This document shows positions 24,990-34,205 of a DNA stretch of 64,000 nucleotides, one piece after another (position 1 is the stretch's first letter; each line of letters begins with the position of its first letter). The notes beneath the pieces were generated by a model. The model had not been told where the DNA came from. It was given only the letters and a program-made list of their open reading frames with translations, and made no database searches. This DNA comes from Massilia kyonggiensis. Lineage in GTDB: Bacteria > Pseudomonadota > Gammaproteobacteria > Burkholderiales > Burkholderiaceae_D. The translations under genes were made by a program, and so were the position numbers. The stretch is taken from positions 62,001 to 126,000 of the forward strand of contig NZ_JANUGY010000008.1 of assembly GCF_024756235.1 (NCBI RefSeq), written 5' to 3'.

Positions 24990-25013
24990 CAATGTTCTCG
25001 TAAGGAAACATTG
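24990..25013. promoter_or_regulatory. Inverted repeat CAATGTT-N10-AACATTG
   Basis: Perfect 7-bp arms (24990-24996 and 25007-25013) lie 35-58 bp upstream of the TTG start of the GGDEF-EAL gene, in a 131-bp gap after the GH35 gene. The A/T-rich arms suit an operator more than a terminator. Confidence 0.35.
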
Positions 25014-25086
25014 TAAGTCCCGAGACCGGCGACTGTCACGTTGTTCACCACAAGGTGTTGCGGGTCTGTGACTGACAGTTCAATAA

Positions 25087-28000
25087 CTAAGGCCCGGGCT
25101 GGCCATTTACCGCGTCGCCGGACGCACCTCCGTGGACGGCACGCAACACCACGAGGCGCACGGGTTCCAGCGCATTGGCGGGTGCGCCGTCCGTCGTGAC
25201 TGCAAGGGCGATCGTATTGTCGCCCCGCGGGTCGAGGATGCCCGGCGGGATGACGAACACCCGCTGCGGCCCCACGTGGGCGATGAATTGCCCGAGATTC
25301 CAGCCGTTGACGAAGATGAGCGCGCGGTTCTCGCGGCCGGAGCGCGGCTGGCCCGAGTCGCCGAACGCGAGGCCCAGCTGGACGTCGTGCCCGCGCGGCA
25401 GGTCCAGCTTCACCTGCGTACGCAGCCAGTACGTGCCGGGGGCCGGCGGCGCGGCGCCCGGCTGCGCCTTCGACCACCCCTGCCCCGCAGTGCCGGGCAG
25501 GTGCCAGCCCGCGCGTTCGCCGTACAGGCCGCCGTCGTTGAACGGCCCGCGCACGCGGTCGGCGATGTCCTCGCCGCCCCGGTTGCCCTGGATGCGCCAG
25601 CGGATCGGCACGGCGAAGCGGCGTCCGCCTGTCGACGTCAGCGACGCCGAGATGAGGCCGCGCGCCTCGCGGTGGGCGTCGTCCGCCATCAGGTCCCAGT
25701 TGTGCGAATCGTTGCGCACCATGACGGCGACGACGTGCGGTCCGGGCGCCAGCTTGCCGAGGTCGAAGCGGACGGTATCCGTCGTCTCCGGGAACGAGCG
25801 GCCCGTGTCCAGCTCGTGCTGGCCGAGGAAGCGGCCGTCGACCCACGCCTGCAGCATGCCCGCGCCGCCCCCGCCGTAGAACAGTTCCAGCCTGTTCGCG
25901 GCGGGATCGGTCGTGTCGAAGCGGCCGCGGTACCACACGTCGCCATGGTGAAAGCCGTAGTCGCTCATCGCGAGCGTGGGCTGGCCCCGCTCCGGCAGGG
26001 TCCACGTCTGCGCGGCCGACGGGCGGTTGTCCGCCTGTGCCCAGCCGCCGTCGTCGAAGCCGGGCCACGCCTCCGGGCTGTCCATACGCCGCGACCACGC
26101 CAGCTTGCCGAGGTCCGGCACGGTGACCGACACCGGGCCGGCGAGCGGCGCGACGCTGCGCAGGCTGCCGTCCGGCTGGCGCGCCGTCTTGACAAAGGCG
26201 CCGTTGAACGAGACCTCGGCGACCTCCGGTGCCCAGATCTCGAGCGGACTGGCCGCCGTCGTGTCGCCCGTCAGGTGCAGCCGCCCACCCTCGATGCGCG
26301 CCGAGCGCACGAGCGCAGGCGTCAGTTCGAGGACGCGGCCCGCCGGCGTCTCCTGCGTCCAGAAGCGCTGCGACGTGCCCTCGTCCGCGATGAGCAGTAG
26401 CAGCGGCGCGCGCCCGCCGCCGGAGATGACGACGCGCGCCAGCTCCGCATGCGCATACGCGAGCTTCAGGTCGCCGCGCGCCGCGTCGAACGTCGTGCGC
26501 ACGTCGCCCGCCAATACTTCGACCTTGGGCGCGGATGCGTAGCGCAGCACGGTCTCGCCGCGTTCGCCGTCGCGGCCGTGCACCAGCACGACGTCGCGCG
26601 CACCGTCGCGGAACTGCGCCTGCAGCTCGGACGTGGAATACACGAGGTGCTGGCGCTCCAGCGCGTAGTCGGCCAGCAGCATCTTCGCGTCCTGGCCGTT
26701 CAGGCGCGACGCGATCGTGTACGTCCCGTCGCGCGTGGCGAGGTCGAACGAGAACGCGTCGTCCGTCAGCAGGTCGGACGGACCGTGCACGGCGAACAGC
26801 ACGTGCGTGCCGAGTTCCGTATTGACGTTGTGGTACAGCCGCACGCGCGGATTCGTCGGGTGGATTTCCGGTCCCTTGTCCATGCGCGCCAGTACGTCGC
26901 CGGCCGCCTGCACGAACATGCCCTGCTGCTTCAGCGCCAGCGCTTTCGGACGCAGGCCGCGGTCTTCCGCGATCGGCGCGCCGTAATCGTACGACGTGTA
27001 CACGATGGGCCCCGGCAGCCAGCCCCACGACGTGCCGCCGTACGCCATGTAGATATTGTGGAGCGTGACGCGGTTGATGAGGTTCGTCCCGTAGAACACG
27101 CGCTGGTAACCCTTGCCCTGGCGTTCGGCCGTGCAGGCGTAGGTGCCGTTCGAGCCCCAGTAGTCGAACCAGCCCGCGCCGATCTCCGCCACGAAGCCGG
27201 GCGTGCCGGGGGAACTGAGCGCGCCCGCCTTCGGTCCCGGCGTCGCGTAGATGCCCCAGTCGGGCGCCTTGTTCGGCCCCGCCGGATTCGCATGGACGTC
27301 GCAGGCGCCGCCCGGGTAGCCGTCGAACGCGTACAGGTCCGTCGGCCCCGGATTGGCCCACGGCGCCGTGGAGTCCCTCGGCGTCCAGTCGGGCAGCCGG
27401 CCCGCCGCGTTGTGGAACAGCGGCACCGTGATGCCGTCCGCGCGCGCCTTCGCGGCCAGGTGCGCCATCTGGCGCACATGCTTCGGCTCCACCTTGCCCA
27501 GTTCATTCTCGATCTGGTAGGCGATGACCGTGCCGCTGCCCGTCGTCACCTGGTGGCGCGCGACGATCGCGTCGATCTGCGTCATCCATTCGTCGACGGC
27601 GGCCAGGTACGCCGGATCGTCCGTGCGCGCCTCCGCCCGGTTGCGCAGCATCCAGCCGGGGAAGCCGCCGCCCGAGAGCTCGGCATTGACGTAGGGCCCC
27701 ATGCGCGCGATCACGTACATCCCCTCTTCTTCCGCGATCTCGAGGGCGCGCTCCACGTTGCGCACGCCGGAAAAATCGTAGACGCCAGGCGCCGGCGAGT
27801 GATAGGCCCAGTCGAAGTAGAACGACACGCCGTTGAAGCCCAGCGCCTTCATCTTCTGGATCACGTCGCGCCATTGCGCGGGATCCGGCAGGCGGAACGG
27901 GTGGATCTCGCCCGACCACACGACGATCCGCTTGCCGCCGACCGTCAGCGAATACGGGTCCCAGCCGACCGCTTGCGGCGCGCCGCGGGGCCGCACGGCG

Positions 28001-28869
28001 TGCGCGACGTCCTGCGTCCGTGCAGCCAGCAGGTCCGGCGCGCCCACGCCCGCCGCGACACCCGCCAGCAGACGCTTGCCTGTCCACGTCTTCATGCCGT
28101 CGGCGCTGTCGGCCTGCCAGGCATGGCCCGCCGCGTCGGCGAACACGGCGCGCCACGTGCCGTCCGGCAGGCGCGCGAGGCCGACTCCGGGAGCCGTCCG
28201 GCCCGGCGCATCGACGGTGCGCTCCACGGTCCACGGTCCCGCCAGGTCGCGGGCGCGCGCCAGCTCGAGGATGCCGTCGGCGCGGCGCCGCGCGAGGGCC
28301 GCATAGCCGTCGCCATCCTGTACGATGGCCGCATCCTCGTGCCTGTCCTGCAAGCCCGCCAGCGGACGCGGCGCCGATGCGGCGTCGGGTTCCAGCAGCG
28401 CGGGGCCGTGCGCCAGCGCCACGACGAGTTTCAGGCTTCCGTCGCGCGCACGCACCCAGCGCGGCGCGCGCACGGGGCCCGGCATCGGCACGGTGCGGTC
28501 GAACGTCCAGTGTTTCAGGTCGTGCGACCGCGCAAGGCCGATCTCGTTGCCGGCACCTGCCACGTACGCCACCCGGTACTCGCCGTCGTGGCGCACGAGT
28601 GCCGGCTCGCGCAGCATGCCGCGCGGCGGCGCGTACGCTTCCGACGCCTGCGTGACGAAGGTCGTGCCGTCATCCGACCGGAAGATGCTCAGGCGGTCCG
28701 GCAGGCCCGGCGCCACGGCGGCCATCAGCCACGTCGTGTCGGCCCGGCCCGACCGGTCTCCCGCGCGGGCCGCCGTATCGGATGCCTGCGGGATGCCCAG
28801 TTCCTGCGCCATTGCGGGCGCGCACGCGAGGACGGCGGCGGCGAGCGCCGCGATCAGACGGCCGCTCAT
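25087..28869 (-). CDS. GH35 beta-galactosidase with N-terminal GH43-like propeller domain
   Basis: 1260 residues. Signal peptide 1-21. Residues about 45-295 form a five-bladed-propeller-like domain reminiscent of GH43 and GH32 proteins (SIFRSDDGTTF, MLREPALVRHDGEYRVAYV, GLARSHDLKHWTF, EDAAIVQDGDGYAALARRR). Residues about 305-700 are GH35: VVWSGEIHPFRLPDP, acid/base Glu456 in YQIENELG and nucleophile Glu562 in FVAEIGAGWFDYWG. The C-terminal 450 residues contain jelly rolls (YGFHHGDVWYRGRF, LIFVNGWNLGQFI). The enzyme would release galactose from RG-I side chains. It overlaps the upstream GH28 gene (ATGA). The propeller fused to GH35 is unusual; GH43 catalytic carboxylates were not confidently placed. 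Confidence 0.88.
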   Translation of the reverse strand: MSGRLIAALAAAVLACAPAMAQELGIPQASDTAARAGDRSGRADTTWLMAAVAPGLPDRLSIFRSDDGTTFVTQASEAYAPPRGMLREPALVRHDGEYRVAYVAGAGNEIGLARSHDLKHWTFDRTVPMPGPVRAPRWVRARDGSLKLVVALAHGPALLEPDAASAPRPLAGLQDRHEDAAIVQDGDGYAALARRRADGILELARARDLAGPWTVERTVDAPGRTAPGVGLARLPDGTWRAVFADAAGHAWQADSADGMKTWTGKRLLAGVAAGVGAPDLLAARTQDVAHAVRPRGAPQAVGWDPYSLTVGGKRIVVWSGEIHPFRLPDPAQWRDVIQKMKALGFNGVSFYFDWAYHSPAPGVYDFSGVRNVERALEIAEEEGMYVIARMGPYVNAELSGGGFPGWMLRNRAEARTDDPAYLAAVDEWMTQIDAIVARHQVTTGSGTVIAYQIENELGKVEPKHVRQMAHLAAKARADGITVPLFHNAAGRLPDWTPRDSTAPWANPGPTDLYAFDGYPGGACDVHANPAGPNKAPDWGIYATPGPKAGALSSPGTPGFVAEIGAGWFDYWGSNGTYACTAERQGKGYQRVFYGTNLINRVTLHNIYMAYGGTSWGWLPGPIVYTSYDYGAPIAEDRGLRPKALALKQQGMFVQAAGDVLARMDKGPEIHPTNPRVRLYHNVNTELGTHVLFAVHGPSDLLTDDAFSFDLATRDGTYTIASRLNGQDAKMLLADYALERQHLVYSTSELQAQFRDGARDVVLVHGRDGERGETVLRYASAPKVEVLAGDVRTTFDAARGDLKLAYAHAELARVVISGGGRAPLLLLIADEGTSQRFWTQETPAGRVLELTPALVRSARIEGGRLHLTGDTTAASPLEIWAPEVAEVSFNGAFVKTARQPDGSLRSVAPLAGPVSVTVPDLGKLAWSRRMDSPEAWPGFDDGGWAQADNRPSAAQTWTLPERGQPTLAMSDYGFHHGDVWYRGRFDTTDPAANRLELFYGGGGAGMLQAWVDGRFLGQHELDTGRSFPETTDTVRFDLGKLAPGPHVVAVMVRNDSHNWDLMADDAHREARGLISASLTSTGGRRFAVPIRWRIQGNRGGEDIADRVRGPFNDGGLYGERAGWHLPGTAGQGWSKAQPGAAPPAPGTYWLRTQVKLDLPRGHDVQLGLAFGDSGQPRSGRENRALIFVNGWNLGQFIAHVGPQRVFVIPPGILDPRGDNTIALAVTTDGAPANALEPVRLVVLRAVHGGASGDAVNGQPGP

Positions 28870-30290
28870 GCCCGCACATCCGCGCGGTTGTCGAAGCCTT
28901 GCACGTGCTCGGTGACGACGGGCGTGCCGCGCACCGTGCGCACGGCTACGTCGCGCAGGTGCACGCCGCGCACGGGCAGTTCCGCCTCTCCCTTGACGAG
29001 GCAGACGAAACCCGCATCCTCGACGCGGATGCCGGCCACGTGCAAGCCTTCGATGGGCGTCAGGCGGCGCTCCAGCGTGGGCACGAGCGTCATCCACTGG
29101 TACAGCACGTCCGTCTCGACGGCGAGCACGCCGCCCCTGATGCGGGTGGCGCTCACGTTCGTCATGTGGACATTGCGGACAAAGCCGCCGCGGCGTTCGT
29201 TCGTCTTCACGTACAGCAGGTTGTTGATGGTGCTGGGGACCGAGGAATCGGCATGCTCGAAGTGGCAGTCGTCGACGGACACGTTTTCCACGCCGCCCGA
29301 CAGCTCGCTGCCGATAGCCATCAGCTGGTGGCCATTCTTCACGCGGCAGCGGCGCATGACGATGTTGCGGGCCGGGACGCCGATGCGCCACGCGTCGCGG
29401 TCGCGTCCGGACTTCACGGACACGGCGTCGTCGCCCTGGTCGAACGTGCACTGGTCGATCAGCACGTTCTGGCTCATCTCGGGATCGACGCCGTCGTTGT
29501 TGTGGCCATGCGCGGCGATGTCGACGCGGCGGATCACGACGTCGCGGCACAGGTAGGGATGCAGGACCCAAAACGGACTGTCGACGATGCGGACGTCCTC
29601 GACGAGCACGTGGCGGCAGCGGTTGAACTGGATGAAATGCGGGCGCAGGTTGGCCTGGCCCGCGGTCATCTCGCGCCGCTCGACCGGCACGCCGTCGCGG
29701 CAGGCCATGTTGTACAGGGCGACCAGCGCATCCATGTGCGCCTGCGGCCGCGCATACCACTGCTTCCACACGTCGAGCCGCGCCCGGAGCGTGCCGCGCC
29801 CCGTCAGCGCCACGTTCTCGCACCCGTAGGCATACACGAGCGGCGAGTAGTTCATGCACTCCAGTCCCTCCCAGCTCGTGGGCACGGCCGGCAGGTAGTC
29901 GCGCGGGTCGGGCGAAAACAGGAGTGTCGCGCCCTCTTCCACGTGCAGCGCGACGTGGCTCTTCAGGTGGATGGGCCCCGTCGGCCACGTCCCCGGCGGG
30001 ACGACGACGACACCGCCGCCGGCCGCATGCGCCGCGGCGATGGCGCGCGCAAGCGCGGCGCCGGTCGCTGCCTGGTCGTCGCGCGCGGCCCCGTACGCCG
30101 CGATGTCGTAGCGGGGCGCGCCCGAGAAATCGGGCACGGCGATGGCGGGCATCAGGAACGGCGCGTCCACGCGGACGTCGGACCGCGGCAGCGTGCCGGC
30201 GGACTTCGGCATGAAGGCCTGGCAGCCGGCCAGTACGGGCATGGCGGCACCGGCGCGCAGCAGCGCGCGCCGCGAGAGGGAACTTGGCAC
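28866..30290 (-). CDS. GH28 polygalacturonase/rhamnogalacturonase, Tat lipoprotein
   Basis: 474 residues from a GTG start with AGGAGA 6 nt upstream; ATG at 30377 would lengthen the N-terminus with non-signal sequence. The leader has a twin-arginine motif (SRRALLRAG) followed by lipobox LAGC (Cys23), so export folded and lipid anchoring are predicted. The body is a right-handed beta-helix with GH28 blocks: NNDGVDPEMSQN (Asp), FDQGDDAVSVKSG (Asp pair), NGHQLMAIGSE, and YVKTNERRGG. The wording of these blocks is closer to exo-acting galacturonidases and rhamnogalacturonases than to endo-polygalacturonase. First gene of an operon with the GH35 fusion; divergent from a TonB receptor. Confidence 0.9.
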   Translation of the reverse strand: MPSSLSRRALLRAGAAMPVLAGCQAFMPKSAGTLPRSDVRVDAPFLMPAIAVPDFSGAPRYDIAAYGAARDDQAATGAALARAIAAAHAAGGGVVVVPPGTWPTGPIHLKSHVALHVEEGATLLFSPDPRDYLPAVPTSWEGLECMNYSPLVYAYGCENVALTGRGTLRARLDVWKQWYARPQAHMDALVALYNMACRDGVPVERREMTAGQANLRPHFIQFNRCRHVLVEDVRIVDSPFWVLHPYLCRDVVIRRVDIAAHGHNNDGVDPEMSQNVLIDQCTFDQGDDAVSVKSGRDRDAWRIGVPARNIVMRRCRVKNGHQLMAIGSELSGGVENVSVDDCHFEHADSSVPSTINNLLYVKTNERRGGFVRNVHMTNVSATRIRGGVLAVETDVLYQWMTLVPTLERRLTPIEGLHVAGIRVEDAGFVCLVKGEAELPVRGVHLRDVAVRTVRGTPVVTEHVQGFDNRADVRA

Positions 30291-30504
30291 TGAACGTCTC
30301 CTTTGATTGTGCACCGCGCACGCGGTGAGCGCATATTGTGCCGCCTGCGCGGGCACCGTTGTCGATTCGCCATGCAAGCGCTCAACAACGTGATTATTAC
30401 CGCGATCGGGCCGGACCGACGGTTCGCGACGCGGTGCTTGGCGCTACCATGCCCCCGTCAATATGACCTCACGAGTCAACGATAACAACACGGAGACAAC
30501 CTCG

Positions 30505-33500
30505 ATGCATTCAACTGGACACCCCGGAACCTTTCATCCCCTCTCGCGTCGCAGCCGCATCAGCGTCGGCGTCCTGGCCATGCTCGCGTCGCTGCACGCG
30601 CACGGCCAGGAAACTGCCGCCGCGGCCGATGCCGCCCCGGCCACGGCCGACGGCAAGTCGCCGGACAGCGTCGTCGTCGTGACGGGCTTCCGCGCGAGCC
30701 TGAACAGCGCGCTGAACACGAAGAAGAACAGCGACGGCATCATCGACGTGATCAAGGCCGAGGACATCGCCAAGTTCCCCGACGCGAACCTCGCGGAATC
30801 GCTGCAGCGCGTGCCCGGCGTGGCGCTGGCGCGCGGCGACGGCGGCGAAGGCAAGCAGATCACCGTGCGCGGCCTGAACGCGGGCTTTACACGCGTGCGC
30901 ATCAACGGCATCGAGGGCGTGGCGGCGACGGGCGCGTCGGACATCAACGGCAGCACGAACCGCGGCCGCGGCTTCGACTTCTCCGTGTTCGCCTCGGAAC
31001 TGTTCAACAGCCTCGAAGTGCGCAAGACGTCGGAGGCGGACATCGAGGAAGGCTCGCTGGGCGCCACCGTCGACCTGCGCACGGCGCGGCCGTTCGACTT
31101 CAAGGGCCGCACGTTCAGCATCGGCGGCCAGGAAAGCCACAACTCCCTCACCGGCAAGACGCAGCCGCGCGTGACGGCGCTGCTGTCGGACCGCTGGGAC
31201 ACCGGCTACGGCAAGGTCGGCGCCCTGCTCTCCGTCGCGTACTCGAAACGGCGCGCGACCGAGGAAGGCTACGAGGCCGTGGAGCTGCTCAGCGCCAGCA
31301 ACGACGGCGGCTTTTGCTCGCCGGTCGGCGTGACGCCGCAGGTCCCGGGCAACGACGCGATCAAGGGCATCACCGCGACGACGTGCGGCACCGGCATGCC
31401 GCGCGCGACCGACCCGGCCGCGTACAACAGCGTCATGGGCCGCAAGGACAATTACGGCGGCACGGTCGCGAACCCGGCCGCCGGCTCGGGCGCATTCGCG
31501 CCGCGCATCCCGCGCTACCGCCGCTCGCAGACGGATTACCAGCGCACCGGCATCACCAACTCGTACCAGTGGCGCAATGCGGACAGCGAGCTGAATCTCG
31601 ACCTCATGTACGGCAAGTTCGCCAATAAACGTTACGACAACTACATCGAGGCGATCTCGTTCGGCCGCAACCTGGGCTCGAACGGCAAGCCGCAGACGTC
31701 GATCCTGGATGCGCACTTCGACCAGAACGGCAGCTGGGACTACGGCAAGTTCAACGGCGTCGACGTGCGCACGGAAGGCCTGCTGGACGTGTACACGACC
31801 AAGTTCCGCCAGCACGTGCTGTCGGGCAGCCACAAGTTCAGCGACACCGTGAAGGCCGACTTCATGGCCGGTAACTCGAACTCGAACCTGAACGAACCGA
31901 TGCGCGCCACCGTCCAGTTCGACGCGCCGAACGTGAACGGCTTCTCGTGGGACTTCCGCGACAACCGCAACGTCCCGACGCTCAACTTCGGCATCGACGT
32001 GAGCAATCCCGCCAACTTCCAGTTCGCGCCGCAGGACGCCGCCGGCAACGTGCGCGGCATGTTCGTGGGCCGCTACCTCGACACGACGAACAAGCTGCAG
32101 ACCCAGGCCGCCAACGTGCACTGGGAAATCAACGACCACGTGACGAGCCATTTCGGCATCTCGGCCCGCAAGAACATCTGGACCAACTACGAGATCGGCA
32201 ACAGCGCCAACGCGGTGAACCTGCCGGCCGGCGTGACGATGGCCGACATCTCGCGCCAGATCAGCGGCTTCGGCTCGGGCCTGGGCGGCACCGGCGTGCC
32301 GACGTCGTGGGCGGCCGTCGACCTGCAGAAGTTCCTCGGCGTCGTCAACACGGAGTGCCATTGCGACGCCGTGCCGGGATCGCAATACAACTACCTCGCG
32401 CAGACCAACCGCCGCGTGGAAGAGAAGATCAATGCGCTGTACGGCATGGTCGACTTCAATTACGACCTGTTCGGCATCACGTGGCGCGGCAACGCCGGCG
32501 TGCGCGGCGCCGAGACGACGGCCACCTCCATGGCGATGATCAACGTACAGGGCCAGCTGCAGCCGAACACCGGCACGAAGAAATACCGCGACTGGCTGCC
32601 CGCCTTCAACCTGACGGCGCAACTGCCGAAGGACGTGTTCCTGCGCTTCTCGGCCGGCAAGACGCTGTCGCGTCCCGAGTACACGGACCTCGCGCCGAAC
32701 GCCACCGTGTCGCCGATCGCGCAGTCGGTCTCGATCGGCAACCCGAACCTGGATCCGATCCGCGCGAACACGTACGACCTGCAGGCCGAGTGGTATTACG
32801 CGAAGAACGCCATGATCTCGCTCGGGCACTTCCGCAAGGACATCAAGAGCTTCATCCAGAGCGTCAACGAGCGCGTGCCGTACAACACCCTCGGCCTGCC
32901 GAACGAACTGCTGATCCTCAACGGCTGCTCGCTGACGGGCGCCCCGATCTGCCAGACCTTGCCCACGACGGAAGTCAACGTGAGCCGCAAGGTCAACACG
33001 GCCGGCGGCCCTCTGAAAGGCTGGGAATTCAACCTGCAGGCGCCGTTCAGCTTCCTGCCGGGCTTCTGGAGCAATTTCGGCCTGCTCGCCAACGCCACGC
33101 GCGTGAAGTCGCGCATCACGTACATCACCCGCGTGGATAATCCGGCCACGCCGGCGAACGAGCAGCTGACGCAGGTGGCGGACTTCACGGGCCTGTCGCC
33201 GCGCACCCACAACCTGACCTTGTACTACGAGGATGCGAAATTCAGCGCGCGCGTGTCGGCGGCGCACCGCTCCAGCTACATCTATGCCGTGCTGGGCGAC
33301 GTGGCGGGCCACGACTACACGATGGTCGACGGCTCCACCAACATCGACATGAGCCTCTCGTACAACATCACGCCGCAACTGCGCGTGTCGCTGGAAGGGC
33401 AGAACCTGAACGACACGCCGCTGCGCTACGGCCGCGACACGCAGCGCAACGACACGCTGCTGTACGTGCACTCGGGCCGTTCGTTCGTGCTGGGGCTGAA

Positions 33501-33513
33501 CTACAAGTACTGA
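30505..33513 (+). CDS. TonB-dependent outer-membrane receptor (glycan uptake type)
   Basis: 1002 residues. Signal peptide ends about residue 35 (LHAHGQ). There is no N-terminal signalling domain. The plug runs from SVVVVTGFRASLNSALNTKK through AEDIAKFPDANLAESLQRVPGVA and ITVRGLNAGFTRVRINGIEG. The barrel ends in FVLGLNYKY with a terminal aromatic residue, as required for Bam-mediated insertion. The type matches large Xanthomonas- and Caulobacter-style receptors tied to plant polysaccharide loci. The ATG at 30505 follows GGAG at 9 nt. Divergent from the GH28-GH35 operon, so its substrate is inferred to be a pectic oligosaccharide. Confidence 0.93.
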   Translation: MHSTGHPGTFHPLSRRSRISVGVLAMLASLHAHGQETAAAADAAPATADGKSPDSVVVVTGFRASLNSALNTKKNSDGIIDVIKAEDIAKFPDANLAESLQRVPGVALARGDGGEGKQITVRGLNAGFTRVRINGIEGVAATGASDINGSTNRGRGFDFSVFASELFNSLEVRKTSEADIEEGSLGATVDLRTARPFDFKGRTFSIGGQESHNSLTGKTQPRVTALLSDRWDTGYGKVGALLSVAYSKRRATEEGYEAVELLSASNDGGFCSPVGVTPQVPGNDAIKGITATTCGTGMPRATDPAAYNSVMGRKDNYGGTVANPAAGSGAFAPRIPRYRRSQTDYQRTGITNSYQWRNADSELNLDLMYGKFANKRYDNYIEAISFGRNLGSNGKPQTSILDAHFDQNGSWDYGKFNGVDVRTEGLLDVYTTKFRQHVLSGSHKFSDTVKADFMAGNSNSNLNEPMRATVQFDAPNVNGFSWDFRDNRNVPTLNFGIDVSNPANFQFAPQDAAGNVRGMFVGRYLDTTNKLQTQAANVHWEINDHVTSHFGISARKNIWTNYEIGNSANAVNLPAGVTMADISRQISGFGSGLGGTGVPTSWAAVDLQKFLGVVNTECHCDAVPGSQYNYLAQTNRRVEEKINALYGMVDFNYDLFGITWRGNAGVRGAETTATSMAMINVQGQLQPNTGTKKYRDWLPAFNLTAQLPKDVFLRFSAGKTLSRPEYTDLAPNATVSPIAQSVSIGNPNLDPIRANTYDLQAEWYYAKNAMISLGHFRKDIKSFIQSVNERVPYNTLGLPNELLILNGCSLTGAPICQTLPTTEVNVSRKVNTAGGPLKGWEFNLQAPFSFLPGFWSNFGLLANATRVKSRITYITRVDNPATPANEQLTQVADFTGLSPRTHNLTLYYEDAKFSARVSAAHRSSYIYAVLGDVAGHDYTMVDGSTNIDMSLSYNITPQLRVSLEGQNLNDTPLRYGRDTQRNDTLLYVHSGRSFVLGLNYKY

Positions 33514-33544
33514 AGATGCGGGCGTGAGAAAGTGCGATCTTCAG
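33510..33544 (+). terminator. Stem overlapping the stop codon of the TonB receptor
   Basis: CTGAAGAT (33510-33517, containing the TGA stop) and ATCTTCAG (33537-33544) are perfect complements with a 19-nt loop. A long loop and no T-run make it a weak terminator at best; it may be a 3' stabilising stem. Confidence 0.3.
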
Positions 33545-33593
33545 GGCGCGGCGATCTGGTATTCTTTCCGTTTCACTGCCATCCCGCCGCGCC

Positions 33594-33806
33594 ATGTCCT
33601 TTTTCGCACGTTACGCACGCTTCCTGTCACCGGCCTGCTTCCTGTTCCTCGCCGCCACGCGCATCGTGGACGCGGTGCGCTCGGGCGCGACCGCCGACTG
33701 GCTCGCGGGTGCAGGCTTCGCCGGCGTGGCCGTCATGCTCTACCTGGCCTTCGGCGCGGCCCACCGCAAGCGCCTCGCGGAGGCCGGCCGGGACGGCAGC
33801 GCCTGA
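33594..33806 (+). CDS. Small two-helix membrane protein, unknown
   Basis: 70 residues with two hydrophobic segments (about 11-26 and 38-53) and charged ends (RYAR, HRKRLAEAGRDGSA). No family is recognised. The ATG has no evident ribosome site. It ends 18 bp before the start of the glyoxalase-like gene and could be co-transcribed with it. Coding potential rests on hydrophobic patterning and codon use, so this is a moderate call. Confidence 0.5.
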   Translation: MSFFARYARFLSPACFLFLAATRIVDAVRSGATADWLAGAGFAGVAVMLYLAFGAAHRKRLAEAGRDGSA

Positions 33807-33824
33807 TTCGTGCAAGGAGGCCCC

Positions 33825-34205
33825 ATGTACACCCTGTCCCGCGTCACCCCGGTCCTGCGCATCTTCGACGAAGCGAAGGCGCGCGAATTCTATATCGACT
33901 TCCTCGGCTTCAAACTCGACTGGGAGCACCGCTTCGACGGCGGCGACTTCCCCGTCTACATGCAGGTATCGCTGGGCGACTGCGTGCTGCACCTGTCCGA
34001 GCACTACGGCGACGGCAGCCCGGGCGCATCGATCCGCATCGCCGTGCGCGATCTCGACGGCTACCAGGCCACGCTGCTGGCCAAGTCGTTCAAGTACTCG
34101 CGCCCGCATATCCAGACGATGCCGTGGGGGACGCGCGAGATGACCATCCGCGATCCGTCGCACAACCGCCTGTCGTTCGAGGAACCGGTCCCCGAAGCGT
34201 CTTAA
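33825..34205 (+). CDS. Glyoxalase/bleomycin-resistance superfamily protein
   Basis: 126 residues, one vicinal-oxygen-chelate unit: VTPVLRIFDEAKAREFYIDFLGF, then DCVLHLSEH with a potential metal His and Glu, and the end IRDPSHNRLSFEE with the conserved Glu. Similar short proteins are annotated as bleomycin-resistance-like, but the true substrate is not predictable. AGGAGG precedes the ATG at 5 nt. The stop overlaps that of the convergent GT9 gene in TTAA. Confidence 0.85.
   Translation: MYTLSRVTPVLRIFDEAKAREFYIDFLGFKLDWEHRFDGGDFPVYMQVSLGDCVLHLSEHYGDGSPGASIRIAVRDLDGYQATLLAKSFKYSRPHIQTMPWGTREMTIRDPSHNRLSFEEPVPEAS

Noticed and set aside
22667..27361. A single minus-strand frame joining the GGDEF-EAL gene to sequence inside the GH35 gene
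   Set aside because: The upstream part is a +1 shadow of the GH35 fusion. A TTG with GAGGA at 24955 gives a normal start, so no giant fusion is needed.
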